From NCBI GenBank assembly GCA_964017045.1, contig OZ024802.1, positions 24,305,793 through 24,369,792 of the forward strand: a DNA stretch of 64,000 nucleotides, read 5' to 3'. The notes beneath the pieces are model-generated. The model was given only the letters and a program-made list of their open reading frames with translations, made no database searches and was not told where the DNA came from. This document shows positions 1 to 12,300 of this stretch, one piece after another. The first letter of the stretch is position 1. Every line of letters starts with the position of its first letter. The position numbers and the translations under genes were made by a program. This DNA comes from Omphiscola glabra. Lineage: Eukaryota; Mollusca; Gastropoda; Lymnaeidae.

Positions 1-348
1 TTTTATTGTTTGTTTGTTTGTTTTTTTCCTTGCTCTTAAGACTTGGGTATCTGCAGCAGTACAGATATTTTTTGCTCTTAGTCCAGCCTGGGGAGGCCTG
101 ATAACTCTTTCAAGCTATAACAAATTCAACAATAACTGTTTTAAGTGAGTCATATGTTATTTGGTACAGCCAAGATATTGGCTCTCAGTATCTTTCATTG
201 CATGCCTATCTGAATTCAAAAGATTTTCTAAATAAGTAACATTATTGGTTGTATAGTTTATTTGTGTAATGAAATGAGTCAAATTTATAAGCGCTGATCA
301 CCAAATGCAAGGAAATGAGTAACGTTTTTAATTTCCCAATTCTTACAG
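1..348 (+). other. Intron upstream of the first visible transporter exon
   Basis: AT-rich sequence ending in a pyrimidine tract and an AG acceptor at 347-348. I see no exon or repeat of note in it. It is taken as an intron because the exon at 349 starts with one base that completes a codon begun further left, outside the window. Confidence 0.7.
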
Positions 349-473
349 GGACTCTCTCATCGTTGGTGTAGGCAACGTTTGCACTAGTGTTTATGCAGGA
401 TTTGTGATATTCAGCATTGTGGGATATCTTGCCAAAGAGCTGGATATGCCTGTAGACAAAGTTGTGAACCAAG
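349..473 (+). CDS. SLC6 transporter exon: TM7 and start of extracellular loop 4
   Basis: Acceptor TTCTTACAG before 349; donor AAG|GTAACT after 473. The exon starts with one base completing a codon and ends with one base of the next. It encodes DSLIVGVGNVCTSVYAGFV and the following FSIVGYLAKELDMPVDKV. The T-S-V-x-A-G-F-x-I-F-S pattern is the TM7 signature of SLC6 proteins. Confidence 0.93.
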
Positions 474-3400
474 GTAACTTTGCAGTTTTATACTGTGCAA
501 TAATATGATCCTGCATCCTTCATCTAATAATTTTTTCATAAGCTCAAAGAAGTTTCACCCATTATTTGCTATAAATTATTGGTGGCCATGTTTTAACACC
601 AGAAACTTGACACTGTCATTGCTTCCATCCACAGGTCCTGGACTTGCTTTTATTGTTTTTCCTGATGTGGTTACCAGGCTACCTATCCCGCCCTTATGGT
701 CATTTCTGTTCTTTTTCATGTTGATTACTTTGGGCATGGGCAGTGAGGTATAAAATCATTCAACTTCTTTGACCTACTTCTCTTCATGTATCTCATAGAT
801 GGGTACATAGTATCATATTAATTATTTTAAAAATATGCAATGAAGTATTATTCTTTACATTTTCCAATTAAATTCAACACTTGCACAGACTTCTTTCATA
901 TTTACTATAATGTTACCACTTATAAGTTCCGTGATTATTAGTCTTTCAATACTGCACAATCCATGGGGATTCTATGAATTTAATTTCCATCACAGTTTGC
1001 TTTGCTGGAGACTGTAATGACGGCTGTCCAAGACACTTACCCACCTTTAAGACAGAAGAAAGTCTTTGTTGTGTTGGGTGTTTGTATCTTTGGATTTCTT
1101 GGAGGCATTGTCGTATGTGCAGAGGTATGAATCTTAAAATACACTAATTTATGATATACCGCACTATATGTTTATGGTTTGAAGGAGTATCTCAGACCTG
1201 TTTACTCTTACGATTTTGGCGTACAATGTACGATTTTTAGATGTCTTTAACAATTGTACACGGAGACCCGCCAAAACTACGATTTTCAGAGACCCAGTGA
1301 AAATTTTTAACAAAATTTCCCTGTTTAAAAAAATTAATTTTTGGTTGTGGAAGTTTTAGCCCTTTCTAAAAAAAATCTGGCAGTAAATGGACCGATAAAA
1401 ACGATGGGTTGTAATTTTTTTAAAAGTTGGGACCATCCTTCATTATATTATGTATGCACTGATGAGGAGGTGGGTGTTGTTGATTAAGGAAATTTGTGGC
1501 ACACGAGACGCATGGTTAAGGGGATTGCTGGGAGTGTCAAATGTATTAAAAATATCACAGCAACGTATCGTATTGATGGTGATGGTCATATTGTTGCTTT
1601 GTGTCACAGTGAACTAGCTATCTGCGTCTACAGTAATATTTAGACTAGTCACCCTAGCGACAACTTCACTCACCATCCCCTTTGTCTGCTACCAAGCGTG
1701 TGATGTAGTTTTTATACATAATTATTTTGTTCGTCTGAACAGTGGCGATTGTCAAAAAAGAGAAAACTAGTGATGATTTTTAAATAAATTACATTATCCA
1801 AGTGTTCTGCATTGGAACGTTGGATTTGGACATATTTTATAAGATCTAGTCAGCAGCATTTAAAATATATTTTTAGAACTTGCAAAGCAGCTCTATCCCC
1901 TCAACAGTTTTAATACAACAGTTTGGAATCACATTGCCGGCGCCTATAGCCATGCCATTTTATGTTTTCACTCCCTGTATGAAATTCTTACAAATATACT
2001 TCGAAATAAGTTTCTTTCTAAAGACGATTTTCGCTCCTGCTACTCTTTGCCCGAGGGCAATGAGCATCCAGGGCGATGTGGCGTATATTCTGAGAACCAC
2101 TGGGCTGGCCGAATCACCAGTGGTGAAAACCCTGGTCAACTGTAACATTGTAAAATATAATGGATTTTGTTAATTTTTTATTATTGTTTGGGGGGGGGGG
2201 GGGTCATAAAAAAGTATGCGTTCAACAGTGGGGAGGGGGTTACATAATTTTACTTAATGGGTACCGATACATGCTATATAGATGGCCCCCTCCTCGCTTT
2301 TGTTTGCTTTGTATAACCTAATTATTTCTTGCGGCGCGTTCCGTTTTTTTAGGCCAGCGTAACTCAATTCCACTGAACACGCTATACGAGTAGTTATTAT
2401 AGACATAATTTATACTGTATTTTATTTATTTACTATTTAGATACTGTATTGTACGATTTTGAGGTGATATTTTAAGATTTTGAGGGTAAATGGGTCTTCT
2501 GTCTAGAAAATATTGAACTACTGGATATCCAATTTGAAGTAGTAAGAGAACCTTTTCCTTCCATAGGGAGGCATGTATATCTTACAACTGATGGACACAT
2601 ATGCAGCCAGCTTTGCAGTCTTTATGATGGCCATTTTGGAATGTATCATCATTGCATGGATTTATGGTATGTACCACAGCTCCTATTACTGTTGGATTGT
2701 ACAAAATTGATCTTAAAATTTCCTGATATACTGAATATTTTATTTATTAATCTTCCTTGGAGATGTGGCATTTTACCACACTAAAATATTTACCTTTTCA
2801 CCCTAGACCTATTCAGAAGATGATTGTACAGGTGTACTTTTATGATTATTTATGCTCACTTTCTTGTAAAAAAAAAAAAAGAAATCATTGAGAAACTGTC
2901 TGCATGTTTCCAGGGGCTGATCGCTTTCTAAGAGATATTGAGCTGATGATAGGAGTTAGGAGCAGACCTTGGCGCTTGTTCTTCACTTTCTTCTGGAAAT
3001 ATTTGACCCCAGCCACACTCATTGTAAGATATGTGTTTTAAATTAAAATAGCCTCATAATAATCACAAATAGTTAAAAAGTTGGCACATTAGGGTCACAA
3101 TTTAATTAATCAAGAGAAAAATAGCTTGAGCATTTTTGGCTTTGATTTACACAAGAAATTCAAACATTAAAATTGAATCAATGATACAAATGTCCACGAA
3201 CTCAGTCTTTGGAATGTGCAATTCATCAGGAATGCTTGGCAGCTTTATAGCTTTCTGCTTATATAAGGATTAATATAAAAGCACAAAATGTAGGCTTCTG
3301 TTTAAATTGAGAAAATGCTTGTTTTTTGTAAGGAGTAAATTGTCATTATATTTATTTCTTTGGAAGGTTTAACACTTTTTAAAAAAAAATTTGTTACAGT

Positions 3401-4007
3401 TCCTACTGGTTTTCAACTTAGTTGACTACAAGCGTATGTCATATGAAGACAAAGTCTATCCAGTTTGGGCAGAACTTATTGGTTGGCTCATGGCTTTCAT
3501 CCCAATCTTAATTATCTTCTTCATGGGATTGTGGAGGCTGTACAGATCACCAAAGGAAAAAACTTACAGAGAGGTAATTATTTAGTTAACTTAAACATTA
3601 ATTAAACTGTTTCCCACTATCAGGCTGAATGAAATAGGGGTTTAAACATATTGATGCAAATGCAAATATAAATAATTTAACAAATATTTCAATTTTTGCT
3701 GGTGCATCTGATAAAGTTCTTTTCCCAGTGTATTTCAAGTGTTTGTAAAGTTATTGCTTTTTTTTTTTTTTTTTTAAATTTAAAATGACTGTATGTCAAT
3801 AGCTGTTATTCAATTGTCAGCAAGCTTAATTTTTATCCCAATGCTCAACAGAAATTGAGGAAAATGATCCATCATACAAATAAATGGGGTCCTGCCAAAA
3901 AGGTCCCCGGTCATGATACTGAAACTGGTGGCAAACCTAGCAGAATTGTCAACAACCCAGGATTTAGCACTACTGCAGGATATAATCCCAATGAAACCAG
4001 GATTTAG
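349..4007 (+). CDS. SLC6-family Na+/Cl- dependent transporter (glycine-transporter-like), 3' half of gene
   Basis: Spliced coding region of seven exons: 349-473, 635-747, 996-1124, 2567-2666, 2914-3023, 3400-3573 and 3852-4007. It totals 907 nt, one base finishing a codon plus 302 codons including TAG. The product would be a plasma-membrane symporter moving an amino acid or neurotransmitter with Na+ and Cl-. Family signatures in order are TSVYAGFVIFSI (TM7), PGLAFIVFPD (EL4), LFFFMLITLGMGSEF (TM8), GGMYILQLMDTYAAS (TM10), AWIYGADRFLRDIELMIG (TM11) and YPVWAELIGWL (TM12). These match SLC6 in order and spacing, and the QLMDTYAAS and C-terminal WGPA features lean towards glycine transporters. 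The N-terminal half (TM1-6) is outside the window, so substrate residues in TM1, TM3 and TM6 cannot be checked. Oddities are the TM8 Gly in place of the usual Asp and a stop codon inside a minisatellite. Exon phases agree at every junction. Confidence 0.93.
635..747 (+). CDS. SLC6 transporter exon: extracellular loop 4 and TM8
   Basis: Acceptor ATCCACAG before 635; donor GAG|GTATAA after 747. It encodes GPGLAFIVFPDVVTRLPIPP followed by LWSFLFFFMLITLGMGSE. The motif normally read as LGLDSxF in Na+/Cl- coupled members is LGMGSEF here (the F comes from the next exon). The Asp that contributes to the second sodium site is therefore Gly. Confidence 0.93.
996..1124 (+). CDS. SLC6 transporter exon: end of TM8, intracellular loop, TM9
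   Basis: Acceptor TTCCATCACAG; donor AGAG|GTATGA. It is 43 codons in phase 0, encoding FALLETVMTAVQDTYPPLRQ, then KKVFVVLGVCIFGFLGGIVV and CAE. The E-x-x-x-T-x-x-x-D-x-[FY]-P-x-L-R pattern is the usual SLC6 cytoplasmic stretch before TM9. Confidence 0.93.
1193..2498. mobile_element. Unclassified repeat element with weak terminal inverted repeats, in an intron
   Basis: Begins with CAGACCTGTTTACTC and ends near GTAAATGGGTCT, an imperfect inverted match. The left roughly 670 bp are clearly homologous to 8830-9366: shared blocks include the first line, a poly-A rich stretch, TATGCACTGA and the CAGYGATTGYCAAAA stretch. The right part (about 1870-2500) has no partner in the window and holds a G12 tract at 2191. 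No clean target-site duplication was found and no transposase is recognisable. Confidence 0.55.
2567..2666 (+). CDS. SLC6 transporter exon: TM10
   Basis: Acceptor CCTTCCATAG; donor TATG|GTATGT. It is phase 0 and ends with one base. It encodes GGMYILQLMDTYAASFAVFM and MAILECIIIAWIY. The GG-x-Y-x-x-Q-L-x-D-T-Y-A-A-S motif is the best pointer to the glycine-transporter branch of SLC6. Confidence 0.94.
2914..3023 (+). CDS. SLC6 transporter exon: TM11 region
   Basis: Acceptor TGTTTCCAG; donor CATT|GTAAGA. It encodes ADRFLRDIELMIGVRSRPWR then LFFTFFWKYLTPATLI. The R-F-x-x-D-I-E-x-M-I-G motif is typical of SLC6 between TM10 and TM11. Confidence 0.94.
3024..3399 (+). other. Transporter intron
   Basis: AT-rich intron bounded by GTAAGA and TTGTTACAG. 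Nothing else is recognisable in it. Confidence 0.8.
3400..3573 (+). CDS. SLC6 transporter exon: end of TM11, TM12
   Basis: Acceptor TTGTTACAG; donor GAG|GTAATT. It is 58 codons in phase 0. It encodes FLLVFNLVDYKRMSYEDKV, then YPVWAELIGWLMAFIPILII and FFMGLWRLYRSPKEKTYRE. The Y-P-x-W-x-x-x-x-G-W-L motif opens TM12 in SLC6 transporters. Confidence 0.93.
3852..4007 (+). CDS. SLC6 transporter last coding exon: cytoplasmic C-terminus
   Basis: Acceptor GCTCAACAG before 3852. It has 51 codons plus TAG at 4005-4007. It encodes KLRKMIHHTNKWGPAKKVPG, HDTETGGKPSRIVNN and then PGFSTTAGYNPNETRI. The WGPA stretch matches the usual post-TM12 tail. The last 16 residues come from one unit of the 40-bp repeat, and entering the second unit (40 is not a multiple of 3) puts the TAG in frame. 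I infer this is the main last exon because no further coding sequence was seen downstream. Confidence 0.88.
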   Translation, partial: KLRKMIHHTNKWGPAKKVPGHDTETGGKPSRIVNNPGFSTTAGYNPNETRI

Positions 4008-4168
4008 CACTACCGCAGGATATAATCCCAATGAAACCAGGATTTAGCATTACCACAGGATATAATCCCATATGAAACCAAGATTTAGCACTACCGCAGG
4101 ATATAATCCCATATGAAACCAGGATTTAGCACTACCACAGGATATAATCCCAATGAAACCAGGATTTA
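3961..4168 (+). repeat. 40/41-bp minisatellite, 5 units, spanning the transporter stop codon
   Basis: Units begin GATTTAGCACTAC and end CCAATGAAACCAG. Lengths are 40, 40, 41, 41 and 40 bp, followed by a decayed partial unit. The first unit is coding, the second supplies the stop, and the rest are 3' UTR. Confidence 0.95.
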
Positions 4169-7100
4169 ACTTCTGTTAGGTGTTGCAGGAATGGAAGTGT
4201 GAAAAATGCAAGAAGAAGACAAATCATTTAGTCCCCCACTGTCTAGACCAGGATATCTTAAGATCTACCTTGCATTAGATTAGCAAGTAATTTTGTTTAA
4301 TGTTAGTCATATTAGTTCTAAAATTCATTGTGTATAAAATATTTTGATGCTCCTATTTTTGTTTAGTACAAATCCAATTTATGATTAGACTATTAATGAT
4401 AATTTTGGAAGCATAGATTGAGAGGTTTTTTTTAACAATTACTCTTGGACTTAAAATGAAAGGTTGCCTGCTCTCATGGCCTTTTGAAATTTATTTCTCA
4501 TTCACTTGACCTTTTTCTTAAATATGTCTAAATTTTTACATATGAATCCTGTCATCGATTAATTGAATCCGGCATTGACATTGTTTTAAAGGCACTCTGT
4601 CTCTTTTAGGAGAATGGGAAATAAAAAGCAATTAACTAGTGAACTGTGGTTTATTTTGTAATACTGTATTGGTTTTAATTTTTTTCAAATTTTAATTACT
4701 CAAAGTGCCAAAAGGTCATATAGAATCTCCTTATAAATTAGACAAAACTCATGTTTTTGATGTTTTTAAAAATTGTAGTGTATAGGGTACTTGTCCTTTG
4801 CATGAATCTTCTTAAGACAGTGCAGCCATATATCATTCCCAGCTTAACAATGGTATAAACATATTTTAATTTTCAAAAATTCTTCTTCAACTGGCTATCA
4901 AAGCATGTAGAAATTAGGTGACTTTGAATCTCATATAATTAAAAAGTATTTGATTTTAACATCTTTACTGAAATGATTGTTTTTATTCATTTAAAAGTTT
5001 TTCCTTTTTAATGTGCTTTTCTGAAACTCATTTCAAAAGAGGTGAAATCTCACTTGGCATAAATCTCATTTGGAATGCATCACCCTCATTATATTTACAT
5101 CTTATGTGTATTGCTTTGACTAAGAATGTGTCTACGTTTTCAATGTTATTTTCAAGCTGACTCACTGCTGTGGCAGATAGGATTTAACCAAGAAATGCCT
5201 TTGTCATCCATCATTTTTTTATTTCAAACTTGTGAAAATAATGCATTGTGAGATGTACTTTTACTCATGATTAATTCAGGATGTATTGAAACTTCACTTG
5301 GGCTCATAAAAAATTACAGTTGTCCACATTTGAGATTTTGAGGAAAAGTACATTTATTAATTTTCAGTAACTATTCAGGAAAATTGTGAAACTTATTTCT
5401 AACTATTGCTGTGGGGAAAAGAATTGGTTCAATGTTAAATTATTGGAGATATAAAATATTCTGTTAGTTGGATTATTTTCTAGTTATTTATGTTAAAAAT
5501 TAAGAATGGTTTATTTCTATTGAAAAGCTTTTAGTGCCAAACAGAAATGATTTTTAAAATTGTGTCTTTTTACTTTGTAAGTGTATTATGGCAGCTATTT
5601 TAATATTGTTTTTATTATGTCTACTCAAGTGAAAAGGGAGGGGTGGGTTGGGGGGGGGGACATATAATTTGGATTTTAAAAATAAATTGTATAAATAGTA
5701 TTCTGTTTAGGAATTTCCATGTTGTTAAATTAATGGCTTAACTGTTTGCCTTGAGATTGTCGCCTCATTTGCTTTGTCACTGTGAAAGTTCTATAACTAT
5801 TCAATTTATTTAGTGTTATTTATTTCAAAACCTTCCACCTCAGAGTAATAATGATTGCTTTCTGTCAAATGATAAATTTGAAGAGACAGAGAGGTAAGTC
5901 TATAGAGCCTTTTTCTTTACAACAGATGAAATAACTCTTTGAAATCATATTCCAGCCCTAATAACTTTCTTCAACCAGGTCTAATCACCTAGAAGTCTGA
6001 TTTTTTTTTTGATTTTGTTCATTGTGAGTTTGAAGTGTTACTTGATCTTTGCTTGTATCTGAAATGATTTATTTGTTTTTACTGATGGCAAAGAGAGGAA
6101 AAATGTTAATATATGAAATTAATATATGAAATCAATTTATACATTTCTAAGAAACAGTTCTAATGCCCCTTTTTTTTTTTTAAATTAAGCGCCTCATGCT
6201 TTATTTGCTTGCATAATTTGTTCTAATTTATGACATTCTGCAAAGTCTTAAGATTAAGATATTTTTTATTGTTCCAGTAAAAATGTCAAATTCTTTTTTG
6301 AGTACATTGTAAATATTATCAAAATGTTTTACTATAAACACAGTCAGAAAAAAAAAAGAAGAAATTCTGATTAAATCTTAACAAAATACATTTTTGAAGT
6401 AATTTTTCAAACACAAAAATCAGCCATCCTGTGTTGTCACCCTCCCTCTATAATGCTCATATCGCTTTATGAACAGTTACTTGATTTTCTAAGTAGATTA
6501 GAAATAAGTTCTGTCTCGCTTGTGTGCATTTCACTCATCCTTACAGCATCATAATTCTGACACAGCTGTAGATTTTATGCTCCTCATTTTAATGTAGAGA
6601 ACATGAACATTATACTTTGCATATATCGGTCAAGTACATCGGCACTGGAAGCCTATGTTACTTTAACTGTGATTTAACTTGAAGGCGCCCATGCTCCCTA
6701 GCTTGAACAATGAAGAAACAAAGGGGAGAAAAACTTGCTGCAGGCATTTCCAGCATTACACCAAAGTTCTTCCATCAACATTTCTTGTGTTTTCATCTTT
6801 CGAGCTTAAAGATTGTTATGTAAACTCACCCTGACCCAAATCTCACTACTGGAAATGTTCAGCTCGGACTAGCACCATTCAGTAACACCAACACACTAGA
6901 TGGCTGTGTTTACTAGACAAGTGGTGATGCTGATTATTTCAAACTGACCCATGGAGCAGAGATTGTACTTCATGATACAACTTTCTTTATATCGCACTGT
7001 GTTTTAAATGTGAATCTTTTTTTGACATTGATGTATTTTGTTCAGCTTTTGCTGGATTGACCTGTAACTGCCCATAGCTGGATTGACCTATAACTGCCTA

Positions 7101-8829
7101 GAGTATATAAACAAGAGTGGTGAAATTATAGTCGTTGGCCTAAGGTTGAATGAATTGAAAAGAGAAATTTTATGATCAGTCTGATCTCCATAACTATACC
7201 TTCATAATTTTCCTTATAGCTATCTTGGATAAGATATGCTATTTATCATAAAAATGTTGCAGCTCGCCTTGGTTTTGTTTCATATGAATGAGTTGCTATA
7301 AATGAAAAAGCCCTGACATGTATTAAGATATTTATTTATGCCTCATATTTTTGTGTGTTTAGTTTGATTGTACCCACAATTTTAAGCATTCAATAATTAG
7401 ATTTAGTTATTTTAAAGCAATGCAGTCATGCACTTTTTAAAATTGCCTCCTTTCTGCTTAATTTACATTATTTTCTTTTAACAAAGAAGTTTGCGCATTG
7501 GATTAGCTCTGTACCGATTTAGTTTTATTGTGAATGATTTACTTTTATAAAGTATTGATTTTGACACTAAAAAGATAAGTTTTAAATGGAAGCAGCAAAG
7601 ATGTGCTCTTATAGCTCAAAAGGCAATGACCTAAATGTGAATTATTTTAAATATCCCATTGTCTGCTCTCTTTCTTGATCAGTCTGGTTTATGGTGTTTA
7701 GTACCGGTACTAATAAGAAAAAGTCTAGGAATAAATTTACTTGTTAGGTACTAACTACCGCTAGGTATGTTTAACCTTTAAGTGCTTCATATTTAAAATG
7801 ATGAAACTTTCTTTTTTTAATTTTTTTTTTTTTTAAAATCACATGCTTTATTTAGACTTAAGTCTAGTGAAAATGACTTGCACACCATATCAGTGCTGAT
7901 GTACATGAAACAACCAAAGATAACATTAATAACAATGTGATATGTTAGCCTTGTCCAGCCTAAACAGAAATATTTAACTGTTCTTAAAGCAAAGCTGAGA
8001 ATAATTTTAAATTAACATATTTGAAATTTGCATGTCTTTTAAATAGCTCAACAACTTTGGTTCAGTAACTCTGTACTAACAAATAACCTGGAGTCATTTT
8101 TAGATATGGACTATTTCCAAACAAAAGGACCTGATTTAAATGGGGCCTTCATTGTTTATGGTAATCAAATTTTAATTTTTTATTTAATGCAGAACTGAAC
8201 CGGTGTTGCAGTTGTGTATATGTATTTTTGCATCCCATTTGATTTCATCATGACATGTTGCATTGTCATTGAGTGTTTAACCATGATAATCAAGATGTTT
8301 TATTATATACTTGCTAAATCATATGATATAGATGTTCTTGCAGTGACCTCTCATTTGACTTGCACCTTTCACCTACCTTCCACTCATTGTTAGTCACGGC
8401 AAGAAATGTTGAGTGTTTCAAACACATTGATCTCTTCTAGTTGGAATTGCCAGTTTCAGTCAGAGGTCTTCTGTTTTTAAATCATTTGAATACACATAAA
8501 TTGTGGAACCTTCAGAGGAAATACAAAGATAAAAAGTTATCATTGACTTAAAATCCTTTTTTTAAAGGAATATAGGCTGTTTTTTTAAAAAGGAATCAAT
8601 ACAATAAGTCTGCATATTTTCTATAATGATAGATTAACTGATAAAGCAGTGAATTTAATCAAAGCTTTTCAGCTGCATCTTTTCTGTAAAGCAACAATAA
8701 TATCCTGAATTTAAAAGATTTAATAAAATCTTTTTTTTTACCCTGAAGTTCCACAAATGAAAAGAAAAGCAGAGTGATCAATGTTTCAGAAAGTCATTCT
8801 GATTCATTGGTCCAACTATATGGGTATAC
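4169..8829. other. AT-rich non-coding stretch after the transporter (probable 3' UTR and spacer)
   Basis: No coding exon, RNA gene or tandem array is recognisable. Several AATAAA hexamers occur, for example at 4620 and near 5683, so poly(A) sites could lie here, but I cannot choose one. There are short homopolymer runs (G near 5650, T near 6001 and 7810). The stretch 6600-7150 is less AT-rich than its surroundings. Confidence 0.6.
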
Positions 8830-9366
8830 CAGACCTGGTTACTCTTATCATTTTGGAGGACAATGTAGAATTCTTTGAGATGTCTTTTATGATTGTACGC
8901 CAAGACCCGTCAGGGCTACGATTTTAAGATACGGGGTTAAAAAAACATAATCCTGTAGTTTTACAATTTAAAAAAATAAAACATTTTAGGCTGTTAGTTT
9001 TAGCACCTTTCCGTATCCTGCGGATAATGGACCAAGAAAACAATTGGGTGGGTATCATCCATAATTATATTTAGTATGCACTGAGGGGAGAAGATAGGTG
9101 GGAGGATTGGAGTTGACTTAGGAGTTGCTAGATACCACACTAGTAATATATAGCATTTTCACCCTAATGACAAAGGTAGTAATCATTTGCTAGTTTGTTT
9201 CGGTCCTGTATAGCGTAATTTGTGATTCTTTTTCTGAACCTCAGCGATTGCCAAAACTGAGAAAACAACTGATTTTTTAAAGGATGCATTCTCAACTACT
9301 CCGCACATCCGTGTTAGATTTTTGACTAATTTTATAAAAGCTAGATAGCAACCATTCTGAAACACG
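8830..9366. mobile_element. Second copy of the unclassified element seen at 1193
   Basis: Starts CAGACCTGGTTACTC and aligns by eye with 1193-1860 over about 540 bp with many substitutions and indels. The right half of the 1193 copy is missing. The divergence suggests an old insertion. Confidence 0.55.
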
Positions 9367-12300
9367 TCACATTAAAAATGGAGGTTCATTGGATGTATCA
9401 CAAATGAACGTATACTTATTTCTTCTTTAATTGGTAGTTATTTTAATTCTTGGCATAAATACACTTTTGAAATATGTATTACATCACTATTTTTATGACA
9501 GTATGCAGGGCCATTTCAGTGTTAACCCCTCCCCCCTTATTTTCCCCCCCAACTGATTTAAAAAAAGAAAAAGAAAAAATTGAAATGAAATAATCTCTAA
9601 TCTTAAATAATAATTATAAAACAATTTACTATTTATTAACTAATAAAGTTTTCTATAAACTCAGCTAGCTAAAGGGAACCTAATATTTCCACAAGCATTC
9701 TGATTAAGTGTGGGATGATGCAAATCTTTATTCAGGTATATGCCAAAAAATTTTCTGGGCAAGGAGGTTAGTCACAAATCCCACTCACACTTTCAGTCGG
9801 GTGCCTTGGTGGGCAAAATCTTTTCCATTCTCCCACCCATCTTCATCTATCAAAGTGTTGATGTCGAGCACTACTATTTGCGATTAAAGCACTGTCTATA
9901 CATATAACATCAGTCATCTACTTCAGGAAGTGATCTTTTTAGACATGTAATGCAAATAGTTATTGTATACATCATACTGTATGTTTATTTATTTACGATA
10001 AAGATGCGTACAATTATGAGATGGTAAAGTACTATTCTGAGATGAAATTGTACTTTTTTGGTTCCAGGGTAGCCAGGTCTTGTATACGAATGACATACAT
10101 AACTATAAATTACTTGTCTGGTATGTGTTCATCAATTTTCCCAACTAAACAAAATATTGATAAATATTGTAAGTCTTTCAGGATTTTTTTAATAAATATT
10201 ATTGGTTGATTTATGTTGTACAGCTTTTTGGTGGATTTTTGTTCAATTGAACTTTTTAAATATTCAGTTTATGACTTACTACATTAATTTAATGGTTTAG
10301 AAAACTTCATAAGTCAAAAGGGGACAGCCAATTTTAACAATCTTTCAATTTGAAGCAAAAATTTTGAAATTAATTTTAAAATTTTCATTAATTGCTTTTT
10401 TAAATCTTTTCTAAACGTTGCTATTAAAATTCACATGGATTTTTTTGTGTAGTTTATGTCCATAATGTTATCAACAATGGTTGTCATGAAGACCAGGTTG
10501 CTACTGTCACTACTATTATTAAATAATCGTTCTGACGGAGTTGGCCATCTTTCAGTTAAAAACAGTGAAATATTGAATCATTATTTTATAAAAGCTATAC
10601 AGTCTGTAAATTTCTGTAACTCATTTCACAAAAATATTCAACTTTGGCACTCAAAAATTGCTCCACTTATCTTTATCTTTATGAAGTAGATTATTTCAAG
10701 GAATTTAATTCCAACATAATTCTACACTGAGCTCCAAGCCTTTTCGACAATTAAAATGTGAGGTTCCAATAGCTGGATTTAAAAATTATTGATTTTGCTT
10801 ATAAGGAATCAATGTTTATAGGCAATAAGGGTAATGACATTCTGATGCATAGGATGGTCTGCCCATTTGAGTAATATCTCTCTTTATTGACATTGCAACA
10901 GGATCTTCAATCAGAGGTATGCTCCACTTTGCTTCTTGAATCTTCAACTGCTGTCATTTGATCATAACAACGACAAACAACTGTCTTATTGCATTTCATC
11001 ATCTGTGTCTGTCTTGAAGTCTTACACAGTGTTTGTCCCATCAATATTTTCATCATTTGGGTGTGGTGTCAAATGCTTTTTGACAGACTCCTGATAATGG
11101 AGGATTACATTATATGATGCTTTCCTTTAATTTCAATGCAGCTGTTGGATGAGACAAGCACCTGCAAAACCCATTTTCAAAGTATTTCATAACTATGAGC
11201 AGACAGTTATTTGAAATGAAACCCATCTACCCTCTAACAAAGTTGTTGGAGGGTAAGAAAACTGGCGTTCAGGTTATTTGCATTGTTTCTATTTCATTTA
11301 AAACTTGATTAGAAAATTTAATGCCATGAGCCAGTGGTGATACAATATGGTCTTGTGACATTTAAGATGATTGATGCATTGATGGTTCTTTTTTTTCCAT
11401 GTGATGTAGACTAGACTTGAATGGGAAAAACTCTTATAGAGCTCCTTCTAATGAACTTAAATACTTTTTTTCTTTTATTGTACAAAATATTGTTGGATGT
11501 TTATGAGTTTAAAAAAAATTTTATATTTTGTACAAAATCTTATCAAAGTAAGTACTGATAGCCAAATATTAGTTACTTTCATTTGATTGTACTGTTTCCA
11601 ACATGACTTAGTTTGAGCAAGTGGAAAGAGAGAGAAAAAAAACCTTCAATCATACATGATAATAATAAATAAAGCTAATACTTGCATTAACTTGCATGTA
11701 TTTTGTTAATGTCTTACCAAAAGAGTATCTGGACTAGAGAGCAAGTTAGAATGTTTTTAAGTATATACTGCTCAGATCTTTCTTAGTTTCCTGCACTTGC
11801 TTAGATTAATTTAAATATAGTGACACATTTAGTAACTATCATTAATCATTATTACAAGTGCACTTAACTGGAATGAAAATAAAGTTTATTGGGATAGAAA
11901 TTTTAATAATAATTTAAGAGTATGCTTGCATTTCAATAACTATTGCAGATATCACACAAAATTAAGGATACATTTTTTAGTGCCAGTCAACATCTATAAC
12001 ATTTTAATGTGCTGAAGTAATCTAATATAACTTGATGTGTTCAGTGTATTGGTTTCATGCTGTCTAATATTTATTAGTTTAATTCTGTCAAATTACACTG
12101 CAAACATCTCTGACTTGAATTGCTCAATGTGACTTAGACTGCACCCAGCTGGGCTTAAAGCTACACATTTTTCATCAAATTACTAATTGAACTTAAGTTT
12201 AGGAAACTTTAAATTTAAGTAATTTTTCAACTTCTGTAGTCAACTTTATTGCTTGTTCCTTTTGTTATGTATATGACAAGTTAAAAAAAAATTATATCCA

